In this document: positions 50,197 to 58,199 of the stretch, piece after piece
How the letters are laid out: the number at the start of each line of letters is the position of its first letter
Position numbering within the stretch: the stretch's first letter is position 1
Assembly: GCF_002531755.2 (NCBI RefSeq)
Contig: NZ_CP034998.1
Coordinates: forward strand, 1,612,001-1,676,000
Length of the DNA stretch: 64,000 nt
Source of the DNA: Rhizobium acidisoli
Lineage (GTDB): Bacteria > Pseudomonadota > Alphaproteobacteria > Rhizobiales > Rhizobiaceae
Direction of reading: 5' to 3'
Notes under the pieces: model-generated
What the model was told of the DNA's origin: nothing
The model's database searches: none
The model's input: the letters and a program-made list of their open reading frames with translations, nothing else
Made by a program: the position numbers and the translations under genes

Positions 50197-51867
50197 ATGT
50201 ACCGTTACGACGAATTTGACCATGCCTTTGTCAGCGAGCGCGTCGAGCAGTTCCGCGACCAGGTCCAGCGCCGCCTTGCCGGCGAGCTTGCCGAGGATGC
50301 GTTCAAGCCGCTGCGCCTGATGAACGGCGTCTACCTGCAGCTCCATGCCTATATGCTGCGCATCGCCATTCCCTATGGCACGCTGAGCGCGCGCCAGATG
50401 CGCATGCTCGCCCATATCGCCCGCACCTATGACCGCGGTTATGGCCATTTCACCACACGCCAGAACCTGCAGTTCAACTGGCCGAAGCTCTCGGAAATCC
50501 CCGATGCGCTCGCCGATCTCGCAAGCGTCGAGATGCATGCCCTGCAGACCTCGGGCAACTGCATCAGAAACGTCACCGCCGATCACTTTGCCGGTGCTGC
50601 CGCCGACGAGATCGCCGATCCACGGCCCTATGCCGAAATCCTGCGTCAGTGGTCGTCGGTCCATCCGGAATTCTCCTTTCTGCCGCGCAAGTTCAAGATC
50701 GCCGTCACCGGCGCCGAGCGCGACCGCGCTGCCATTCAGGTCCATGATATCGGCCTGCACCTGAAGAAGAACGACAAGGGCGAGATCGGTTTTGCCGTCT
50801 ATGTCGGCGGTGGCCAGGGCCGTACGCCGATGATCGCCAAGCTGATCCGCGACTTCCTGCCCGAGGAGGATCTGCTCTCCTACACCACGGCCATCGTGCG
50901 CGTGTACAATCTGCATGGCCGCCGCGACAACAAGTACAAGGCCCGCATCAAGATCCTCGTGCATGAAACCGGTACCGAGGAACTGACGCGCCAGGTCGAG
51001 GCCGAATTCGCCTCGCTGAGGGATAGTGAACTGAAGCTGCCGGAACAGGACGTCGAGGCGATCGCCGCCTATTTCGCGCCGCCGGCTCTGCCGCAGCGCG
51101 CCGAGGGCTGGGAAAACCTTGCCCGCTGGAAGAAGGCCGATCTGGCTTTCGCCCGCTGGGTCCAGCAGAATGTGCAGCCGCATAAGAACCCCGATTACGG
51201 CATGGTGACGATCTCGCTGAAGCCGATCGGCGGTATTCCGGGCGACGCCACCGACGCGCAGATGGATGCGATCGCCGATCTCGCCGAGGAATATGCCTTC
51301 GACGAAATCCGCGTCAGCCATGAGCAGAACCTGATCCTGCCACATGTGGCGCTGGCCGATCTCGAAGCCGTCTATCGCGGTCTCGTCGCCATCGATCTGG
51401 CCGAAGCCAATGCCGGCCTGATCACCGATATTATTGCCTGTCCCGGGCTCGACTATTGCGCGCTCGCCAATGCGCGCTCCATCCCGCTGGCCCAGGAAAT
51501 CTCCCGTCGCTTCGGCAGCTCCGAACGCCAGGCCGAGATCGGCGAGCTGAAGATCAAGATCTCCGGCTGCATCAATGCCTGCGGCCACCACCATGTCGGC
51601 CATATCGGCCTGCTCGGTGTGGAGAAGAAGGGCGCCGAACTCTATCAGATCACGCTCGGCGGCTCCGGCGACGAACATACCTCGATCGGCGAAATCATCG
51701 GCCGCGGCTTCGAGCCGGACCGGGTGACGGACGCGATCGAGACGATCGTCGACACCTATCTGGGCCTCCGCCTCGATCCGTCGGAGATCTTCCTCGCTGC
51801 CTATCGCCGCGTCGGGCCGCAGCCTTTCAAGACTGCGCTCTATGGCGCTGCCGCGGAAGCGGCATAA
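50197..51867 (+). CDS. cysI: Sulfite reductase hemoprotein (nitrite/sulfite reductase family)
   Basis: A siroheme and [4Fe-4S] enzyme for the six-electron reduction of sulfite to sulfide in assimilation; 556 aa. The cluster/siroheme ligands are Cys415 and Cys421 (CPGLDYC) and Cys458 and Cys462 (SGCINACGHHH). Two ferredoxin-like repeats are seen, and the N-terminal YGTLSARQMRMLAHIA with TRQNLQFNW fits the family. Sulfite rather than nitrite is inferred from the cysG-DUF2849-DUF934 neighbourhood. The flavoprotein or ferredoxin electron donor is not in this window. Confidence 0.92.
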   Translation: MYRYDEFDHAFVSERVEQFRDQVQRRLAGELAEDAFKPLRLMNGVYLQLHAYMLRIAIPYGTLSARQMRMLAHIARTYDRGYGHFTTRQNLQFNWPKLSEIPDALADLASVEMHALQTSGNCIRNVTADHFAGAAADEIADPRPYAEILRQWSSVHPEFSFLPRKFKIAVTGAERDRAAIQVHDIGLHLKKNDKGEIGFAVYVGGGQGRTPMIAKLIRDFLPEEDLLSYTTAIVRVYNLHGRRDNKYKARIKILVHETGTEELTRQVEAEFASLRDSELKLPEQDVEAIAAYFAPPALPQRAEGWENLARWKKADLAFARWVQQNVQPHKNPDYGMVTISLKPIGGIPGDATDAQMDAIADLAEEYAFDEIRVSHEQNLILPHVALADLEAVYRGLVAIDLAEANAGLITDIIACPGLDYCALANARSIPLAQEISRRFGSSERQAEIGELKIKISGCINACGHHHVGHIGLLGVEKKGAELYQITLGGSGDEHTSIGEIIGRGFEPDRVTDAIETIVDTYLGLRLDPSEIFLAAYRRVGPQPFKTALYGAAAEAA

Positions 51868-51877
51868 GGAGGCGCTG

Positions 51878-52390
51878 ATGACGAAGATCTGGAGAGAAAC
51901 CGGTTTTGTCGACAACGATCCCTGGGTGATCGAGACCGACGAGGTGAAGGCGACCGGGGAACAGAAGCCGCTGCTCAGCCTCGACGAACTGATCGCCAAG
52001 GCCGACGAAAGCAATGATGTCGGTCTCGGCGTGCTGATCAAGCCGGCCGACGACGTGCGCCGGCTGGAGCCTTATCTCTATCGCCTCGAAATCGTTGCCG
52101 TCGCCTTTCCGGCCTTCAATGACGGGCGGGCTTTCAGCCATGCCTCGCTGCTGCGCCAGCGCTTGGGTTACACCAACGAGTTGCGCGCCGTCGGCGACGT
52201 GCTGATCGATCAGGTGCCGCTGATGCAGCGCGTCGGCATCGACAGTTTTGCCGTCAGCAATGCCACGGCGCTGAAGCGGCTTGCCGAAAATCGTCTTCCC
52301 GCAATTCCCCATCATTATCAGCCGGCGGTGCGTGACGCCGAAGCCGGCAAGGGCTATAGTTGGCGCCGTCAGGCGAAGCCGGCCGCATAA
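51878..52390 (+). CDS. DUF934 protein of the sulfite reduction operon
   Basis: A 170-aa protein with the DUF934 core (LYRLEIVAVAFPAFNDGRAFSHASLLRQRLGYTNELRAVGDVL). It is almost always linked to cysI or cysH in proteobacteria and sometimes called an oxidoreductase, without proof. ATG at 51878 with AAGGAGG 6 nt upstream is preferred to an in-frame ATG inside cysI. It is the last gene of the cysG operon here; cysH is not adjacent, unlike in many relatives. Confidence 0.88.
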   Translation: MTKIWRETGFVDNDPWVIETDEVKATGEQKPLLSLDELIAKADESNDVGLGVLIKPADDVRRLEPYLYRLEIVAVAFPAFNDGRAFSHASLLRQRLGYTNELRAVGDVLIDQVPLMQRVGIDSFAVSNATALKRLAENRLPAIPHHYQPAVRDAEAGKGYSWRRQAKPAA

Positions 52391-52429
52391 GCGGACCGCT
52401 CCGTCTTTTCAGGATGACGGAACGGTAGC

Positions 52430-53641
52430 ATGAAGACATTCGAAGTGGCGGTGATCGGTGGCGGTCTCGCCGGCATGATCGCCGCAATCGCGCTTGCCCG
52501 CGGCGGCCGCAGCGTGGCGCTGGTCGCGCCTGTTGCTGCGAGGGAGGACAGGCGCACCACGGCGCTGATGGATCAGTCGATCCGCTTCCTCGACCGGCTG
52601 GCGCTCTGGGAAAAACTGCGCCCGGCAGCCACGCCTCTCTCCAGCATGCGCATCGTCGACGGCACCGACCGGCTGTTGCGCGCGCCGACGACCACGTTTC
52701 GCGCGGCCGAGGTCGGCCTTGACGCCTTCGGCTATAATTTCCCCAACAAGGCGCTGATCGAGGTCCTCGAAAAAGCCGTCTCCGGTGAGGGCAATATCAC
52801 CCGCTTCACCGATATGGCCGAATCGATCGCGATATCAGCCGAGTCCGTGTCGATCACGCTTGCCGGCGGCGAGACGCTGACTGCCGATTTTGCCGTCGGC
52901 GCCGATGGCCGCGGCTCGAAGCTGCGCGAGACGGCTGGTATCGGCGTCCGCAACTGGTCCTATCCGCAATCGGCGATGGTGCTGAATTTCGCCCATTCGC
53001 TGCCGCACCAGAATATCTCGACGGAATTCCATACCAAGCACGGCCCTTTCACTCAGGTGCCGCTGCCGAAAGGCCGCTCCAGCCTCGTCTGGGTGCAGGA
53101 GCCCACGGAGGCAGCAAGCCGTATGGAATTGCCTCTGGCCGAACTCGGGCTTCTTGTCGAGGCACGCATGCAGTCCATGCTCGGCAAGGTCGATGTGGAG
53201 GAGGGCGTCCAGGTCTGGCCGCTGTCCGGCATGATTGCGCATCGTTTCGGCAAGGGGCGCATCGCGCTGATCGGCGAGGCTGCCCATGTCTTCCCGCCGA
53301 TTGGGGCGCAGGGGCTGAACCTCAGCCTGCGCGATATCATGGCGCTGACCGAGATCCTCTGCGACCGGGCCGAATTGCCGGTGCCGGCCGATGCCGGCGA
53401 AAGCTTCGACCGCAAGCGCCGCGCCGATATCATGACGCGCACGGCCAGCGTCGATCTTCTCAACCGCTCGCTGCTTTCGGATTTCCTGCCGGTGCAGATG
53501 CTGCGGGCTGCCGGCCTGCATATCCTCTCGGCCATTCCACCGCTGCGCAGCATCGTCATGCGCGAGGGCATCGAGCCCGGCCGCGGCTTCCGCGATATTC
53601 CGGATTCCTTAAGGGAAAAGCTGAAGCGGAAGAAAGCCTGA
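52430..53641 (+). CDS. UbiH/UbiF/COQ6-family FAD-dependent hydroxylase
   Basis: A 403-aa group A flavin monooxygenase. FAD-binding VIGGGLAGMIAAIALARGG is at residues 6-24, the DG motif is VGADGRGSKLRE, and the late GD-type motif reads ALIGEAAHVFPPIGAQGLNLSLRD, with Glu where Asp is usual. The family hydroxylates ubiquinone precursors in the inner-membrane region. Which ring position it serves cannot be told; rhizobial UbiL and related enzymes vary. It overlaps the convergent AEC transporter gene by 33 nt. Confidence 0.85.
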   Translation: MKTFEVAVIGGGLAGMIAAIALARGGRSVALVAPVAAREDRRTTALMDQSIRFLDRLALWEKLRPAATPLSSMRIVDGTDRLLRAPTTTFRAAEVGLDAFGYNFPNKALIEVLEKAVSGEGNITRFTDMAESIAISAESVSITLAGGETLTADFAVGADGRGSKLRETAGIGVRNWSYPQSAMVLNFAHSLPHQNISTEFHTKHGPFTQVPLPKGRSSLVWVQEPTEAASRMELPLAELGLLVEARMQSMLGKVDVEEGVQVWPLSGMIAHRFGKGRIALIGEAAHVFPPIGAQGLNLSLRDIMALTEILCDRAELPVPADAGESFDRKRRADIMTRTASVDLLNRSLLSDFLPVQMLRAAGLHILSAIPPLRSIVMREGIEPGRGFRDIPDSLREKLKRKKA

Positions 53642-54571
53642 GCGGATCGCGATCAGCCAGAGCGAAACGCTGACCACCGAAAGCACCGTGGTGATCACGA
53701 TCGTCGCCGAGGCGCGCTCCTGCCACACGCCATATTGCTGGCCGATGACGAAGACGTTGGTCGCCGTCGGCAGGCAGGCAAGCAGCACGGCGGCCTGGAT
53801 CCACACCGGCTCGAAACCGCCGACGACCGTCAGCGCCAGGAAAACCGCGATCGGATGCAGGATCAGCTTTGCCGGCACGATATAGCCGATCTCCGCCGGA
53901 ATCCGCTTCAGCGGCCGGAGCGCCAGCGTCACGCCCATGGCAAAGAGGGCGCAGGGAGCAGCCGCCTGGGCGAGGTAGTCGATGAGGCGCTGGAACGCCA
54001 GCGGCTGATCAATGTCCAGGGCGGCGACGGCAAAGCCTGATGCCGTCGACAGGATGAAGGGATGCAGCGCCACCTTCCGGGCGATATCGGCGGCAAGCCG
54101 CCCGGCCGAACGCTTGTCGTCGCCGGCCGCCGCCATCAGCGCCGGCGCGACGATGAAATGCAGGGCGTTCTCGAAGCAGATGATCAGCGCCACCGGCACG
54201 GCCGCACCTTCGCCGAGCGCGAGAAGCGCCAGGCCCGGCCCCATATAGCCGATATTGCCATAGGCGCCGGCAAAGGACTGGATCGTGCAGTCGGCGAGCG
54301 AATTGCCGCGCAGGAGGCGGCCGATGACGAAAAGTAGGATGAACACCGCATAGGTCGCGGCGATATCGGTGACGATGAAATCGACGCGCGTCAGCTCTTC
54401 GATCGGCGTGCGCGAGACGAGCTTGAAGAATAGAGCGGGCAGGGCGGCATAGATGATGAAGGTGTTCAGCCATCCCAGCGCTTCGGCCGGCTGCTTCGTC
54501 GCCTTGGCGGCGGCGTAACCGATCAGGATCAGGCCGAAGAACGGCAGGAGCAGGCTGACGATATCGGCCAA
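53609..54571 (-). CDS. AEC-family transporter (auxin efflux carrier/malonate permease type)
   Basis: A 320-aa membrane protein with about ten hydrophobic helices in two five-helix halves, opening with VSLLLPFFGLILIGYAAAK. GNIGYMGPGLALLALGEG and ACLPTATNVFVIGQQYG are the crossover segments expected of AEC/BASS-like carriers. Members export or exchange carboxylates or auxin-like compounds; no substrate can be assigned. The start codon appears to be TTG at 54571. A dispersed repeat region lies upstream. Confidence 0.82.
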   Translation of the reverse strand: MADIVSLLLPFFGLILIGYAAAKATKQPAEALGWLNTFIIYAALPALFFKLVSRTPIEELTRVDFIVTDIAATYAVFILLFVIGRLLRGNSLADCTIQSFAGAYGNIGYMGPGLALLALGEGAAVPVALIICFENALHFIVAPALMAAAGDDKRSAGRLAADIARKVALHPFILSTASGFAVAALDIDQPLAFQRLIDYLAQAAAPCALFAMGVTLALRPLKRIPAEIGYIVPAKLILHPIAVFLALTVVGGFEPVWIQAAVLLACLPTATNVFVIGQQYGVWQERASATIVITTVLSVVSVSLWLIAIRSGFLPLQLFP

Positions 54572-54618
54572 GAGGTCTTCCAGTGCACGGGGATTACACG
54601 CGGGTAGGGATCCGATTT

Positions 54619-54821
54619 AAAGCAATTCCAGCCAAAGTGCACAGCGGTTTTGCTGGAGTTGCGTGAAAACAAAGAGATAAAGCATGTCGCGCAAAAGTGT
54701 GCAGCGGTTTTGCGGCAATGACATGCAAGAAAACAAAGAGCTAAAGCGCAAGGAGCGAATCTGAAAGATCGCGACGCGCTTTAGAGCGTTTTCGTCGTTC
54801 GAAGAAGGACGGAAACGCTCT
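54619..54821. repeat. Composite intergenic repeat block
   Basis: Two units of about 60 bp begin AAAGCA (54619, 54679), each with a GTGCAGCGGTTTTG-type core and an AAAACAAAGAG tail. They are followed by GATCGCGACGCGCTTTAG and a 14-bp hairpin (AGAGCGTTTTCGTC at 54783-54796, GACGGAAACGCTCT at 54808-54821). It fills the whole 280-bp gap between the AEC and MBL genes and shares blocks with the repeat at 38.5 kb. Confidence 0.75.
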
Positions 54822-54851
54822 AATTCTATTGAGGCTTAACCCAACCAGCGC

Positions 54852-55760
54852 TCAGTAGTCCCAGAAGGCCGGTACCCAGCGAAAGGCGTCGCCGTCGACC
54901 GCCACCCGGCCGACGGACGGGAACGGCAGGTGAGTGGCCACCAGTTGCTCGCCGGTCTCCGCCAGTTCCCGTAAAAGACGGAGCCGAACACGAGCCGCCT
55001 CCTCCGGGTAGTGTTCGAAGCCGTTGTACCAGTCGGGGTGTTCAAACCCGACGGCAAATACGGCGTCGCCGGCAAACATCAGCCGGTCCCCACCGGACGC
55101 GATGCGGATGACGCTGTGCCCGGGGGTGTGGCCGCCGGTGCGATGGACGACCACGCCCGGCGCCACCTCGTACTCCTCGTCGAACAGCCGCAGGTGGTCG
55201 CTGTATTCTTTCGCGAACCGCTTGGCAGCCGCCCGAAGCGCGTCCGGGAAGCCCGGCGGCATGGAAACGTGGGAGAAATCGGGCGCCTCCCAGAACTTGA
55301 CTTCGGCGGCGGCTACGTGGATCCGCAGGTCCGGACGCAACTGCTCCTTAACCCCGTCGATGAGCAGCCCGCCAATGTGGTCCATGTGCATGTGGGTCAG
55401 CACCACGTCGGTCACGGCCGCAAGATCGATGCCGGCGGCCTCCAGTCGCTTGATCAACTGTCCGGCTCGGGGCAAGTGCAAGTCCGGATCGACCCCCAGC
55501 CCGGCGTCGAGGAGTATGGTCTGGCCGCCGCTGCGCACTACGACGACGTTGAGCGCCCAATCCAAAGCGTCCAGCGGCAGGTACATGTCTTTCAGCCAGG
55601 CCGCCCGGGCGGCCGGATCGGCGTTGTGGCCCAGCATCGCAGTTGGCAGCGGTAGCACTCCATCACTGACCACCAGCACCTCAATCTCGCCGATATTAAG
55701 CGCGTATCGCGACGGAACCAACTCGTCGAGCCGAGGGCTCATCTTTGTCTCAAGGTTCAT
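54852..55760 (-). CDS. MBL-fold metallo-hydrolase
   Basis: A 302-aa metallo-beta-lactamase-fold hydrolase. The metal site THMHMDHIGG gives His123, His125, Asp127 and His128; later ligands are plausible in HRTGGHTPGHS (His) and MFAGDAVF (Asp). The layout matches the broad lactonase/AttM-like group, but the substrate is not deducible. AGAAGGAGACGAAC precedes the ATG. Its downstream side is a repeat block, and its upstream neighbour ccdA is separated by 193 bp of unremarkable sequence. Possibly an acquired single gene. Confidence 0.82.
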   Translation of the reverse strand: MNLETKMSPRLDELVPSRYALNIGEIEVLVVSDGVLPLPTAMLGHNADPAARAAWLKDMYLPLDALDWALNVVVVRSGGQTILLDAGLGVDPDLHLPRAGQLIKRLEAAGIDLAAVTDVVLTHMHMDHIGGLLIDGVKEQLRPDLRIHVAAAEVKFWEAPDFSHVSMPPGFPDALRAAAKRFAKEYSDHLRLFDEEYEVAPGVVVHRTGGHTPGHSVIRIASGGDRLMFAGDAVFAVGFEHPDWYNGFEHYPEEAARVRLRLLRELAETGEQLVATHLPFPSVGRVAVDGDAFRWVPAFWDY

Positions 55761-55953
55761 GTTCGTCTCCTTCTGACCGCCGCCTTAAACACGGCACCGA
55801 CGACGCTACACGGAGGCGTGTTTGCGATCGATTGGGTCGAGGGGTAAGGACGTTGGGGCCAAGGGGCAGGGCGAGCTATACCACCGCATAGGTCTTGTCA
55901 TTCAGGTTGCCGGGGCGCCGAACAGCCGGATCGATCGACCGGCCGCGCTTGAT

Positions 55954-56703
55954 CTAGCCGATCTGCATCAGGATCGGGAAGGTCTGCTGGAACCAGATCG
56001 CGACATTGCTGACCCATCCGAACAGGAAGGCGAGGCCGGTCAGCACGAGGAAGACACCCATCACCTTTTCCACAGTGCCGAGATGGCGGCGGAAGCGCGA
56101 CAGGAAGCGCATGAAGGCGCCGGAAAAGCCGGCGGCGATCCAGAAGGGGATGGCTAGGCCGAGCGAATAGACGGCGAGCAGCCCGGCGCCGGAGCCGACC
56201 GTCTCGCGCGAGGCGGCAACGCCAAGGATCGCGCCGAGCACTGGCCCGATGCAGGGCGTCCAGCCGAAGGCGAAGGCAAGGCCCATGATATAGGCCCCCG
56301 TCAGCGTCGCCGGCTTGCCGCCGCCTTGGAAGCGCGCCTCGCGGGCAAGAATCCCTAACCGGAAGAGGCCGAGGAAATTCAGCCCCATGACGATGATGAT
56401 CAGCCCGCCGAGCTTCGACAACAGGTCGAGATGCTGGCGAAGCGCCATGCCGATGCTGGAGGCGCCGGCGCCGAGCGCCACGAAGACGGTGGCAAAGCCG
56501 AGCGTGAAGAGCAGGGCGGAAAACAATACGCCGCGCCGGACGTCGGGCGCGACGGCAACCGCACCGCCGCCGCGGAACTGCTCGACTGAAATCCCGGCCA
56601 TATAACAGAGATAGGGTGGGACCAGGGGAAGCACGCAGGGCGAAAGAAAGGAAAGGGCCCCGGCAATCAGTGCGCTCCACAGGGAAATATCGGCAATCGA
56701 CAC
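55954..56703 (-). CDS. ccdA: Cytochrome c biogenesis protein CcdA
   Basis: An inner-membrane thiol-disulfide carrier passing reducing power from cytoplasmic thioredoxin to periplasmic partners in cytochrome c maturation; 249 aa with six hydrophobic helices. The two functional Cys lie in GALSFLSPCVLPLVPPYLCY (helix 1) and GLAFAFGWTPCIGPVLGAIL (helix 4). The start is GTG at 56703 with GGAG 7 nt upstream on the minus strand. No partner thioredoxin gene is adjacent. Confidence 0.92.
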   Translation of the reverse strand: MSIADISLWSALIAGALSFLSPCVLPLVPPYLCYMAGISVEQFRGGGAVAVAPDVRRGVLFSALLFTLGFATVFVALGAGASSIGMALRQHLDLLSKLGGLIIIVMGLNFLGLFRLGILAREARFQGGGKPATLTGAYIMGLAFAFGWTPCIGPVLGAILGVAASRETVGSGAGLLAVYSLGLAIPFWIAAGFSGAFMRFLSRFRRHLGTVEKVMGVFLVLTGLAFLFGWVSNVAIWFQQTFPILMQIG

Positions 56704-56885
56704 ACATTCTCTCCGGCTGCAATCTGCATGATGTTCCTAGCTTTGCAGGCCCTGGATTGCCAATCACCTTTTTGCGTTTGGATCGCGGCCTGTCCGGATC
56801 GTGCGATCAGAAGCGACAGGCCGCTGTAGGTCGCAGAACATGACCAAGGATTCGATGACAAGCTCACCGCCGATTTCTCGTCATG

Positions 56886-56956
56886 AGCCTTGCATCCGCA
56901 AGGTATGTGCCCTGCGCGCGCAAAGCATAAGCCTTTGCGTCCGCAAGAAATGTGCC
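56886..56956. repeat. Imperfect short direct repeats upstream of tRNA-Lys
   Basis: AGCCTTGCATCCGCAAGGTA (from 56886) and GCCTTTGCGTCCGCAAGAAA (from 56931), both continuing into ATGTGCC, are near-identical repeats with a weaker middle copy containing TGCGCGCGCA. Each holds a short TTGC/GCAA palindrome. The 349 nt between ccdA and the tRNA otherwise hold only the tRNA promoter. Confidence 0.5.
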
Positions 56957-56984
56957 GACTGCCGGAAAAAGCTGAATTTTTCGG

Positions 56985-57013
56985 TTGACCGCAATGGGTC
57001 GCCTGCCTATGTT
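56985..57013 (+). promoter_or_regulatory. Promoter of tRNA-Lys
   Basis: TTGACC (56985-56990), a 17-nt spacer and TATGTT (57008-57013) form a near-consensus sigma-70 promoter. Transcription would start about 30 nt ahead of the mature tRNA. Confidence 0.65.
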
Positions 57014-57052
57014 CCGCCCACTTCCAGCCGGGGTGCTTCACCCGCGGAGAGG

Positions 57053-57128
57053 GAGAGCGTAGCTCAGCCGGTAGAGCAACTGACTTTTAATCAGTAGGTC
57101 TCGGGTTCGAACCCCGACGCTCTCACCA
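57053..57128 (+). tRNA. tRNA-Lys (anticodon UUU)
   Basis: A 76-nt cloverleaf. Acceptor arms GAGAGCG and CGCTCTC pair fully, with discriminator A and encoded CCA. The D arm is GCTC...GAGC, and the anticodon stem ACTGA/TCAGT has loop CTTTTAA (anticodon TTT at 57086-57088). The T arm is TCGGG TTCGAAC CCCGA. All invariant positions look normal. Confidence 0.97.
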
Positions 57129-57269
57129 TAAAATCAATTAGATAGTGGTATTTCGTGCAACTTTTGCGACGACCGAAAAGTCGCACGGTCGGTTCAATTT
57201 GTCGACCGATTCATGGCGCTGCTGGCCGCCTCCTTCAACGGTGTGAGGCTGGGCAAGCGGCATTGGTTG

Positions 57270-57497
57270 TCATGAATATCCGCCAAAAGCCAATAGAAGC
57301 ACGCCAACTGCGATAACAGCCAGGGCCGGCCAATTCTGCGATACTCCGAGGAACCTCAGGCCCTGGCGCCGTGGTTCCAGCGTGCTGCCGCCTTGCGGCA
57401 TCTGGTGCAGGTCACTCGGCTTTCGACCGAGGGCTGACCGAAAGAGGAAAAGAAGCCCTCCAATTATGAGAGCCGCACCGAGCAGGATTGCCCACAT
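57270..57497 (-). CDS. Small membrane protein with stress-type promoter
   Basis: A 75-aa protein with two hydrophobic helices (WAILLGAALIIGGLLFLF near the N-terminus, WPALAVIAVGVLLLAFGGY at the C-terminus) joined by a polar linker. ATG at 57497 is chosen because AGCGGAGGCGACG places GGAGG 6 nt upstream; a TTG 21 nt earlier is in frame but poorer. It is divergent from csbD and has its own GGAAC-N18-TT promoter. I do not recognise a family; a general-stress-response membrane protein is likely. Confidence 0.65.
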   Translation of the reverse strand: MWAILLGAALIIGGLLFLFRSALGRKPSDLHQMPQGGSTLEPRRQGLRFLGVSQNWPALAVIAVGVLLLAFGGYS

Positions 57498-57530
57498 CGT
57501 CGCCTCCGCTAGGGACAAGGGTGCACGTTA

Positions 57531-57555
57531 AACCGGATCCGGATCTGATTGTTCC
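57531..57555 (-). promoter_or_regulatory. EcfG/RpoE2-type promoter, minus strand
   Basis: Read on the minus strand: GGAAC (complement of GTTCC at 57551-57555), 18 nt, then TT (57531-57532). This matches the GGAAC-N18-19-TT consensus of the alphaproteobacterial general stress sigma factor and lies about 30 nt ahead of the small membrane protein gene. Confidence 0.6.
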
Positions 57556-57593
57556 CGGGTGACTGCATCTTTCGGGTTGCCCATTTATGGATC

Positions 57594-57618
57594 GGAACAC
57601 TTAACCTTCGTCTCCGTT
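57594..57618 (+). promoter_or_regulatory. EcfG/RpoE2-type promoter of csbD
   Basis: GGAAC at 57594-57598, 18 nt, then TT at 57617-57618 (as CCGTT). This is a full match to the general stress sigma factor consensus, 30 nt upstream of the CsbD start codon. Confidence 0.65.
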
Positions 57619-57648
57619 TCTCCATTCCAACGATAGGAGGAAATACCC

Positions 57649-57852
57649 ATGGATTGGAACCGTGTTGAAGGTAACTGGAAGCAGATGAAGGGCAAGGTAA
57701 AGGAGCAGTGGGGCAAGCTCACTGACGATGACCTTGACATCATCGCTGGCAAGCGTGATCAGCTCGAAGGCAAGATCCAGGAGCGCTACGGCTACGAAAA
57801 AGACCGTGCGAAGAGAGACATCGACGACTGGTACGGCCGCCAGCCCTGGTAA
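57649..57852 (+). CDS. CsbD-family stress protein
   Basis: A 67-aa highly charged soluble protein, MDWNRVEGNWKQMKGKVKEQ followed by WGKLTDDDLDIIAGKRDQLEG, an unambiguous CsbD domain. CsbD is a general stress protein of unknown biochemical role, under sigma-B in Bacillus and under EcfG in alphaproteobacteria. TAGGAGGAA precedes the ATG. Regulation by the promoter above fits. A 12-bp hairpin follows the gene. Confidence 0.93.
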   Translation: MDWNRVEGNWKQMKGKVKEQWGKLTDDDLDIIAGKRDQLEGKIQERYGYEKDRAKRDIDDWYGRQPW

Positions 57853-57873
57853 TCAGACAAACATCGCCTATCT

Positions 57874-57902
57874 CAAGCCGTCGGCATCTGGCCGGCGGCT
57901 TG
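57874..57902 (+). terminator. Hairpin after csbD, likely terminator
   Basis: CAAGCCGTCGGC (57874-57885) and GCCGGCGGCTTG (57891-57902) form a 12-bp stem with one T-G pair and a 5-nt loop. Only a short TCT follows, so termination would be weak or rho-assisted. Confidence 0.5.
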
Positions 57903-58028
57903 TCTGTGCCGCCCGCCGCTCTGCGGCCTGGATGACTGGATGAAGTGCACCCCGGCATGATGTGGGGATAGCGATCATCGACAGACCTCCACTTTCGGAA
58001 CCAGAAGCGCTCGATCTTGGAGATCGCA

Positions 58029-58199
58029 ATGGACAAGACCCCAAAAACAGCAATTCGCGGAATGATGTTGTACGTGACCGCTCTTCTCGTCCTGGGCATT
58101 CTGGCCGGCGCCGCCTACACAATTTATGGCCATCCCGCCGATCCGTCTGAGCGACCAGCGGCTGAGACGATTCCGCAAAAAGCCACGGCTCCGCAGTGA
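58029..58199 (+). CDS. Small single-helix membrane protein
   Basis: A 56-aa protein with a basic N-terminus (MDKTPKTAIRG), one membrane helix (MMLYVTALLVLGILAGAAYTIYG) and a Pro/Ala-rich periplasmic tail. GGAG lies 6 nt upstream of the ATG. No family recognised. It sits in the small-gene cluster behind csbD. The 306 nt after it contain no gene or clear signal that I can see. Confidence 0.5.
   Translation: MDKTPKTAIRGMMLYVTALLVLGILAGAAYTIYGHPADPSERPAAETIPQKATAPQ

Noticed and set aside
50152..52041. 629-aa open frame on the minus strand opposite cysI
   Set aside because: Antisense shadow of the sulfite reductase gene; no start signal or motif.
55898..56767. 289-aa frame overlapping ccdA in another frame
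   Set aside because: Arg-rich shadow frame of a gene with clear CcdA motifs.
56801..57097. 98-aa frame running into the tRNA
   Set aside because: It overlaps the tRNA promoter and body, has no Shine-Dalgarno sequence and no protein-like pattern.
57108..57128. tRNA-Lys 3' end as an integration site for a genomic island
   Set aside because: The downstream region looks accessory, but no integrase and no second copy of the tRNA 3' end was found within the window.
57998..58036. A further GGAAC stress promoter before the 56-aa gene
   Set aside because: GGAAC is present near 57998, but the spacing to TT is 15 nt and it lies too close to the start codon.
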